A stretch of DNA of 64,000 nt from Triplophysa rosa. Its lineage: Eukaryota; Chordata; Actinopteri; Cypriniformes; Nemacheilidae. The stretch is from assembly GCF_024868665.1 (NCBI RefSeq), contig NC_079900.1:20184125-20248124 (forward strand). The letters are read 5' to 3'. Of the stretch, positions 42,514 to 64,000 are shown one piece after another. Below the pieces are notes generated by a model. That model was given only the letters and a program-made list of their open reading frames with translations. It had not been told where the DNA came from and did not search any database. The translations under genes and the position numbers were made by a program. Position 1 is the stretch's first letter; each line of letters opens with the position of its first letter.

Positions 42514-45500
42514 ATGGCTACCAAGCAATCCCATCTTGAAGAAGACCTCTCCTGCCCCATCTGTGGAAGCATCTTTGAAAAGCCGGTGGTGCTGTTTTGC
42601 AGACATCGCTTCTGTAAACGCTGTCTGGAGAGCCTGTGGAACGGCGTGGGAGCTTGCGAATGTCCTCTCTGCTGTCAGCCATCATCTATGGGAGAGCTCG
42701 TAGTCAACACCACGCTCGAGAAGACCTGCGAAGGATTTCTGAAGGAGCGCTCCAAAAACGATCCTTTGGCATGCAAGGAGCATGGAGAGAGATTGAGTCT
42801 CTTCTGTTTGGAGGACCTGGAACCCACTTGTAGCAAATGCAAGTCTCTGGGCAACCACAAGGGTCACAGGTTATACGCTTTAGATGAGGCCTCACAGGAC
42901 TGTAAGGTAGGTCTACACGGTTTGAGAATGTCTGAAGAGGCCAGCGGTTGCAAGCATCTCTCTTTTATTTGTAAATAAAAACATTTTCATGGATCCTTGG
43001 CTGGTTTTATTAGCATGCTATTATTAGCTGTGTATTCTTGCCGGGTGTGCGCCTCCTGGCCAGGCTGAAACAAGACGCCCGTGTGCTTTTCCAGTCTCAC
43101 TTACCCTTCTTGACGTAAAGCTCAGTTTAGAGTTGATGAAAGGAAACACTCGTGCCTACAATTCTTAGCTTTTAAGGTCAAGAACAAGGACAGATCAGGG
43201 TCCTGCAAGGCCTGTTCTTGTCACCCCACATAATGTTTTGGCTAGAGAGATAAAAAAGGAAAAAATAGATATTATGATGGCTTGTTTAACTCACGGTATC
43301 ATCACTTCGGAATGATGCCTGAAAATATTAGATTCCCTCAGCAGTAGTTTCATTGCTGTGGAGGATTGTTGAAGAATTCATTTGCAAAAACAGATAACTC
43401 TGTTTTTGAAAATGTTCAAAAATCATGTTTTTTTATAGTGTGTTCTGATTAATATCAAACAAACTGCAGTAGTCTGATTAAGTAATAATAACTAAAAAAA
43501 AAAGAACACAATAGAACGCAATATTTTTTTTTAAATTCTGGTTTTGCAAATAGGCTCTTCTGTTGTTTGTAATGCTAGTTTTCATCTTTTTGGATTCTGG
43601 TGCCCTTAAAGGGGTAGTTCGTCCAAAAATGAAAATTCTGTCATCATTTACTCACCTTTGAGTTGTTCCAAGTGTATACATGTCTTTGTTGTGATGAACA
43701 CAGAGAAAGATATTTGGAAGAACGCTTGTAACCAAACAGTTGTTACACCCCATTGACTCCCATAGTAGGAAAAATTACTTTATAATTTTCTGTTCTGTTG
43801 AAAACAAAAGAAGATATTTTGAAGAATGTAGGACAGCAAGCAGTTCTGGGGCACTTTTGACTTCCATTGTCATTTTTCTTACTATGGTAGTCGATGGGGT
43901 CCAAGAACTGTTTGGTTATAAGCATTCTTACAAATATCTTTCTCCGTGTTCATCAGAACAAAGACATTTATAAAGATTTGGAACAACTGAGTGAGCAATT
44001 TTTTAATTTCTCTAAATGTATCCTTAAATGTGTTAACTGACAAAAATGAATTTCTTACTACTCATTTTTGTCTTGTTTTCTACTACAAAACCAGGTTACA
44101 TTTACATTAAGAAAAGTGACCTAAGATATTTAGTCTTGTTTTTATAAAAGAAGTGTTTAAGTTTATGTTTATGTTTAAAACAAGCCAAGGCAAGTCTGCC
44201 AGTGGGGTAAGAAATTAAAACTTGTATTAGGTATTTAAAGGAATAGTTCACATTCAAAATGAAAATCTTGTTATTATTTACACACCCTTTTGTCATTTCA
44301 AACATGTATGACTTTCTTTCTTCTGCAAAACACAAACAAAGTAATTTTAAAAGTGTACGTAGCAGAAACCCGTTTGTCCCCATTGACTTGCATTGGTGTT
44401 GTGTCCATATACAATAGAAGTCAATGGGGACCAACGGTTTTGGTTACCAACATTTTTCAAAATATTTTCTTTTGTGTTTTGCAGAAGAAAGATATCACAC
44501 AGGTTTAAAATAACAACAGGGTGAGTAAATGATGACAGAATTTTCATTTTAAAGGTGAACTGTTACTTTAAGAATAATAACTAAATTCAAGTTTATTTTT
44601 CTTACCCCACAGGCAGATTTTTAACTCGTTTTATATTTTCCGTCATAAAACAAGTCTAAATATCTTAAGTCACTTTCCTTGTATGACTTTTCATTGCTGC
44701 CTTCATTTTTTTCCACAGGAGGAACTCAAAAACGCACTAAAACCACTTCGAGAAAAGCTGAAGCTCTTCCAGAAAGCTAAACTTACCTGCGAGCAAACAG
44801 CAGAGCACATTAAGGTACTTTCATTTCACTCTGTTTGTCATGAGAAACAATGTATTGTCCACCACAGAAAAAGTTTGTCATTACAATCTCATAGAATCAG
44901 GCAGATCATACAGAGAGCCAGATACGAGTCGAGTTTGAGACGCTGCATCAGTTCCTGCGGGATGAGGAGGCATCCAGGCTTTCCATGTTAAAGCAAGAGA
45001 AACTTCAGAAGAGCCAGATAATGAAAGACAAGATTGAAGATCTGGAAAACGACATCACATCTCTCACCAACACTATAAGAAGTATCGAACAGGAGATGAG
45101 AGCTCAGGACATACCGTTCCTCAAGGTGACCGTTATGAAAAGAATAAAATCCCCCAAAATGTATACAATCCACACCTTGCTTTTTTAGTAACCAGGTCTT
45201 TTTTATTCACCTAGAATTACAAAGACACTATAAAAAGGTACTAACCACCACCAACACATATTTTCAATATCACCTTTACCCGGTATCACAAAAACCTAAA
45301 ATAACTCTGCAGTCATTGCTGTATTTACAGAACCTGGCGTATTCCCCAGGATCCAGAGATGGTAACACGCTCTCTCCTTGATGTAGCAAAATACCTGGGC
45401 TCCTTGAAGTTTAAAGTCTGGGAAAGAATGAAGGATATTATTACATATAGTAAGTATATGTAGAACAAACATGGTTTAGATCATATACAGGAGACCACTC

Positions 45501-46450
45501 CAAAATTACTTTCAGCTTTTCTGAATTTACTGTTGAAATGTTCATTTACTCACCCTTGAGATGTTCCAAATCCGTATAAATGTCTTTGTTCGGATGAACA
45601 CAGAGAAAGATATTTGGAAGAATGCTTGTAACCAAACAGTTCTTGGTCACCATTGAGACATAGTAGGAAAAATGACTATGGAAGTCAATGGTGGCCAAGA
45701 ACTGTTTGATTACAAGCATTCTTCCAAATACCTTTCTCTGTGTTCATCACAACAAAGACATTTATACGGATTTGGAACAACACGAAGGTGAGTAGAAGGC
45801 ATTTTGGGGTGAACCGTTCCTTCAAATCCTGCTACAGGTCCATCCGATTGTTTACAGGATGTTTGTATTGTACAGTCTTCATTTCACCATGTGTTAACCT
45901 TTCCAATAATCTAGCTCCAGTGATCCTCGACCCAAACACCGCAGCGAGCTGTTTCCTCCTGTCAGAAGATCTCACCACATTACAGTGCTGTGCTCAGACC
46001 TATAACATCCCAGACAACACCGAGCGCTTCGATGTGAGTGCTGAGATGCTGGCCAGCGAGGGCTTCAGCTGCGGCCGCCACAGCTGGGACGTGGAGGTCA
46101 AAAACAACACCTACTGGGTCATCGGAGTGGCAAGCGCGTCCATCAACCGGAAGGGAAAGCACGTGCTGACCCCGGCGGAAGGATTCTGGACCATCCGACT
46201 GCGTAATGGAGAGTACAAAGCCTGCACCGCCCCGTGGTCTCCGCTCAATCTGAACAGGGAGCTGCAGGTCGTGAGGGTTGTATTGGACATGGACAGATGT
46301 AAGGTGACGTTCTATGACCCACGGGAGAGAACGCCGCTGTTCAACTTCACAGACATCATCATTCCGAGAGCATTCCCGTACTTCTGCAGCGCCTGTAAGG
46401 AACACCCGTTGAGAGTGTTGCCGGCGAGGGTGTCTGTAAGCGTAGACTGA
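42514..46450 (+). CDS. TRIM E3 ubiquitin ligase (RING, B-box, coiled coil, PRY-SPRY), 6 exons, 463 residues
   Basis: Exons 42514-42906, 44719-44814, 44901-45125, 45215-45237, 45331-45449 and 45915-46450 join in one frame. The 96-base and 23-base exons are hallmarks of TRIM genes. Exon 1: RING with [17 protein letters not shown] and CPLC (zinc ligands complete), then a B-box 2, [12 protein letters not shown] to [13 protein letters not shown]. Exons 2-3: coiled coil ([40 protein letters not shown]). Exon 5: [20 protein letters not shown], a linker also seen in TRIM35-like proteins. Exon 6: PRY-SPRY with [38 protein letters not shown] and [12 protein letters not shown]. Expected role: ubiquitin ligase whose SPRY domain selects the target; many fish members act in innate immunity. 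The closest human type seems to be TRIM35/TRIM69-like, but I do not assign a symbol. Intron 1 (1.8 kb) and intron 5 are full of MITEs. Confidence 0.93.
43608..44000. repeat. GATAGTTCACCC-family MITE in TRIM intron 1
   Basis: AAAGGGGTAGTTCGTCCAAA at the left, mirrored internal CCAAACAGTTGTTACACCCC and GGGGTCCAAGAACTGTTTGG; the right end is degraded. Confidence 0.75.
44238..44575. repeat. GATAGTTCACCC-family MITE in TRIM intron 1 (second)
   Basis: AAAGGAATAGTTCACATTCA to AAAGGTGAACTGTTACTTTAA, with AAGTCAATGGGGACCAACGG in the centre. Confidence 0.85.
45535..45832. repeat. GATAGTTCACCC-family MITE in TRIM intron 5
   Basis: TTCATTTACTCACCCTTGAG at the left, GGGGTGAACCGTTCCTTCAA at the right, with GGCCAAGAACTGTTTGATTA inside. 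It lies 83 bases before the PRY-SPRY exon. Confidence 0.8.
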
Positions 46451-46584
46451 TAGGCCTGTAAAAAATGTCCCGCTCAGCGCTTCTCGTCCCGGGCCTTTAC
46501 TCATGTTACACGTGTTGTATGTGGGCAAGTTAGATAAAAATAACACTTCCACTTGCTTTGGAGTTTAGGAAAGCTGGTACGCTC

Positions 46585-47005
46585 TTAAAAATGGGAAGTG
46601 CTACAAAAGAACCACGTCTTAGTTTTTTATAGTCTGTAGAACCTTTCCCGCTACAAATTGTGCCTTTATGGTATTGTGTAGCGCCTTTTTGTGTTTTAAT
46701 AGTATATGTCTCATTAAGAGGTTGATTTAGACAACAAGGTCGTGTTTCACCTCAAAATCAACAGCAAAATAGGAATAAAATGGTTTTGCATATTACGCTC
46801 TTACAAAAAAGGTTCTTCAAAATGTTCTTCGATGCCATATAAGAACATTTTGGTTCCATAAAGAACCTTTAACATCTGAAGAACCTTTATGCTTCAAAAA
46901 AGATTCTTTGGGACGAAAAAAGGTTCTTCAGATTATAAAAAGGTAAGAAAGAGATGGTTCTTTAAAGAACCTTTGTGGAACCAAAAATGGTTCTTCTGTG
47001 ACATC
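46585..47005. repeat. GGTTCTT-rich MITEs
   Basis: ACGCTCTTAAAAATGGG at 46580 and CGCTCTTACAAAAAAGGTTC at 46795 are starts of the fish CTCTTAAAAATAAAGGTTC-type repeat; AAAGAACCTTTGTGGAACC and multiple AAGAACC/GGTTCTT pairs make hairpins. Confidence 0.75.
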
Positions 47006-47601
47006 GCTGTGAATGTGTAAGTCTACATGTTTTAGAATCATTTTATTGACAATACAATACATTTGTCAGTAATTTACTGTAAAGAGAATGAATCTCATTC
47101 TTATTTATGGAATCTAAAAGAAAAAATCTAATACTTACCTTGTAAAGTACATTTGTAATGTTTGTAATGTTTTTAATGCAGACATGAACTGCAATAAGAA
47201 CTCTTTCTGGACACATTCATTTTCTTACTGTACAACAAAAAAGTTGTTTTATTCTGCATTACAGGAAATGATGTGCGTATCCTTTAAAAAGTTTTAAAAA
47301 ATCTTAAAAGAGCAATGTGGACATTTTAGCGATGTCTAGTGGTGAGGTTGCGAAATGCAGCCAATGGCTCATTCCACCCCTCCCTTTTGAAGCACTACGG
47401 TGGCTGACACAGCTCTAAGAAGTGTTTGCTTCTTTGCTGAAGGAGATAACGTATTTACAAAATATGCTCTATAGAGCAGTTCGTCCGTTTAGGGCTACTG
47501 TAGAAACAACATGGTGAATTCCATCCAAGGGGACCCGTGGTGTATGTAGACAGAAGCTAGTAGAAAGCTCATTCTAAGATAACAAAAATGTAACACTTAA
47601 T

Positions 47602-47835
47602 TGGGCGGTTTCCCAGACAGGGATTAGTTTAAGACAGGACTAGGCCTTAGTTAAATTAGGATATTTAAGTCTTTTTTAAAAAAACATACTTTACAAAAAA
47701 CATTACTGGTGTGCATCCTGAGACAAAACAATCTCACTGATATGTCAGTACAAGTTGTTTTCGATCAAGACACCTCTAACATTTAAATTAGTCTGGGACT
47801 AGTCTTAAGCCCTGTCTGGGAAACCGCCCCTAATA
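47602..47835. repeat. Palindromic MITE with GGGCGGTTTCCCAGACAGGG ends
   Basis: GGGCGGTTTCCCAGACAGGG at the left and CCCTGTCTGGGAAACCGCCC at the right are perfect inverted repeats; CAGGACTAGGCCTTAG mirrors CTGGGACTAGTCTTAAG. Confidence 0.92.
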
Positions 47836-47993
47836 TGTCTAGGTCTTTATACACCTCTGAAGACATAGTTATGTACAGTATATTATATTGCATTTCTGTC
47901 AATAGATCCTCCTCCAAAGAAAAAAAAGAAAAAATCACACACAGCACTTTTAATGGTTCTAAAATAAACTTTTTCTTTACGCAAAACTATTTG

Positions 47994-48235
47994 AAGAGTT
48001 GGTTTCCAAAATGAGATAATTCCGTTTTTAAAATGTTTAAAAAAAATCATATTTTTATTGTTATCATGTATTTATTGTGTTTGAATGTGTTAGTTAGCTG
48101 TATTTTTAGTTAGTATGGCTTAAATCAAAACAAACCAACTGCAGTCCGATTGATATTAATTGGAATGCACAATAAAAAAAAACATGATTTTTGAAAAACA
48201 AAAGTTCTCATTTTGGAAAAAACCTTCATTTTTAC
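47994..48235. repeat. AAAATGAGATAAT-type palindromic repeat
   Basis: GAAGAGTTGGTTTCCAAAATG and CATTTTGGAAAAAACCTTCA bound a hairpin with AAATCAAAACAAACCAACTGC, as at 38421-38935. Confidence 0.75.
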
Positions 48236-48637
48236 GTTGTGGTGAAATATGACCTAATTATTTCTTATAGAATAAATCATGTGAGAAGAATCGCACTCAA
48301 GACATGAATAAGTGTTGCAGTAAGAACATTTATTCATTACATTATTCATTCAGAAGTCTTCAGAGGATTAATACGATTACTCAATGCTTATCTGCATCAT
48401 ATCAGTATCATGGCACTGGAAAAACTCTCCATTATCACTTATGGGTGAAGCTTAGGGAGGTCAAATCTAAGGCACTTTGTTTGTGGCTATTTGTAGATAC
48501 TCAGTATCTTTTATTATTCTAAAATAAAGTCACATTGGGGATTAAACGCAACAGCTAGGCATTTTAACAAAAGTTTGTGTAATAAAAGTCTCAAATCGGT
48601 TAACATTCACACATTATCATATTTCAGTCGTCAAGTG

Positions 48638-49161
48638 CAATGGTTCTCAAACATTTTCATTGTAAGGCCCCTTTTGTGTGGAGTGCATCGCTTTGTGGCC
48701 CCCCAAATAAAGACTTGTAGGCCCGGTTTCACAGACACCGCTTAGCTTAAGCCAGGACTATGCATTAGTTGAATTAAGATATTTGTCGCATTTTATAAAA
48801 ATGCCTTATAAGAATACATTACTGGTGTGCATCTCGAGACAACACAATGGCACTGATATAGTTTAAGATATTTCTGACCAAGTTATATTCAGTTAAGACA
48901 TGTCGCACATTCATTTTAGTCTGGGACTAGCTTTAAGCCTTGTCTGTGAAACCGGGCCATAATCTTAAACTTAGAATTTTAATTAAACCAAAAACATATT
49001 CAGTTATACAATGCTGGAACATCAATTCTTTTGGTTGGTTGTCTTATTTTTCTGATGTTTGATTGCATAAAATCTATGAAAAAAATTCTCTGTCTTATAA
49101 AATGACACAAAATCTGTGCCCCCCCCAATCCATTTTGGGGACCCCGGTTTGAGAACCACTG
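48638..49161. mobile_element. hAT-type element with nested MITE
   Basis: Ends CAATGGTTCTCAAACATTTT and GGTTTGAGAACCACTG; flanking 8-mers GTCAAGTG and GTCTAGTG differ at one base, fitting a hAT 8-bp target duplication. Inside, 48720-48960 is a second MITE (GCCCGGTTTCACAGACACCG to TGTCTGTGAAACCGGGC) related to 47602-47835. Confidence 0.85.
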
Positions 49162-49478
49162 GTCTAGTGGTATAAGTCTAATGTCAAATAGAAAGCTAGA
49201 CCTCATTTTTAATCTGGTCTTTCGACAGTAATGCCTTTAGTAAAACCGGTTGTACACAACCATCTGATCAGAATAATGGATTAAGTAATAACTCACTCTT
49301 ATTCTTTCATCTATTGCATATCAGTTCCTCATTTGCAAGGCACAGCTTGTTCTTTCTAATACTAAAACCTCTCAAATGCAAACTATTATTAAAAAATGTG
49401 TCTAATACTAGCTGGACAAATCTATCGGTTCCGCTTGCATTACGTCCCAGATGGTGGGTTTGGACTACTTTCTTCATC

Positions 49479-63584
<14,106 letters not shown>

Positions 63585-64000
63585 TATGGTGAGGAGATAT
63601 GCTTCAGATACGCCCGATCTGTCGAGACATGGGACGACCTTGCTGTTGTAGTTAGAGGTTGAGCAGTTATGCCAAAACTACCGTCCTCGTTTAAAAGTAG
63701 CACGAATGTCTGATCGCGGAGAGTGTGGAAAAATATAATCCTGAAAACGAGCTTACTGTTAAAACATGAACATTTCTTGTGAAATATCACGCTTGGTCCT
63801 CCACGCTTCCGACAAAATGTGTTTATCAGCAGCCACCGGGCGGCTGCGTACAGCCACACGAAGCCGGAGATGGTGAGAAAGGCGTTTCAAAATGGCTGTG
63901 CGAGAGAGAGGCTGTTTTTCACAATAAAAGCGGGAAAAGCGTGTTTTAACAGTAATGTGTTTGTTATGGCTTTATTAGTACACTGATAACTGACTGATGA

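Noticed and set aside
45740..45914. N-terminal extension of the SPRY frame
   Set aside because: It is MITE sequence before the acceptor at 45914; TRIM phase requires splicing there.

Overview
The window is nuclear DNA from a teleost fish, most likely a cypriniform (carp, minnow or loach group). Genes are split into short exons with GT-AG introns, proteins match vertebrate families, and intergenic and intronic DNA is packed with fish-type DNA transposons: Tc1-like elements, hAT elements, TTAA-flanked elements, many palindromic MITEs and L2-type LINE scraps. Exon structures below were worked out by hand from splice sites and codon phase. One 100-base N gap (7908-8007) marks an assembly join.

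Layout. (1) 1-3699: no supportable gene, only repeats. (2) 3700-7817, minus: 5' part of a protein kinase gene, 12 exons, open at its 3' side. (3) 8381-38152: a cluster of paralogous genes sharing a three-exon N-terminal module (coiled coil, a KEWC-type motif, an acidic exon with an IKEE-like motif). Gene A (8381-9420, +), gene B (10025-12235, +), gene E (24881-35875, +) and gene F (36282-38152, -) end in C2H2 zinc fingers. Gene C (15883-22754, +) has the same N-terminal exons but ends in exons of a different fish family (SAMD3-like) instead of zinc fingers. Gene D (29981-34505, +) is a full SAMD3-like gene lying on the same strand inside intron 3 of gene E. (4) 38153-41400: repeats and one intact Tc1-like transposon (40010-41234). 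(5) 41440-46450, plus: a lone RING exon followed by a complete six-exon TRIM gene (RING, B-box, coiled coil, PRY-SPRY). (6) 49479-63584, minus: complete slc27a1 (long-chain fatty acid transport protein 1), 12 coding exons, 647 residues, with large transposon-filled introns.

The most notable biology is in the cluster. All N-terminal modules leave exon 3 in phase 1 and all C-terminal modules enter in phase 1, so zinc-finger and SAMD3-like C-termini are interchangeable without frame change. Gene C looks like a product of that exchange, and gene D nested in gene E shows the two families are physically interleaved. The other genes have no evident joint function; slc27a1 and the TRIM gene are neighbours only.

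Transposon structure is unusually readable: a Tc1 element made of two identical right halves head to head (13217-14774), a large foldback element (20213-21816), TTAA-flanked elements carrying THAP-like coding remnants, and two hAT elements with near-perfect 8-bp target duplications.
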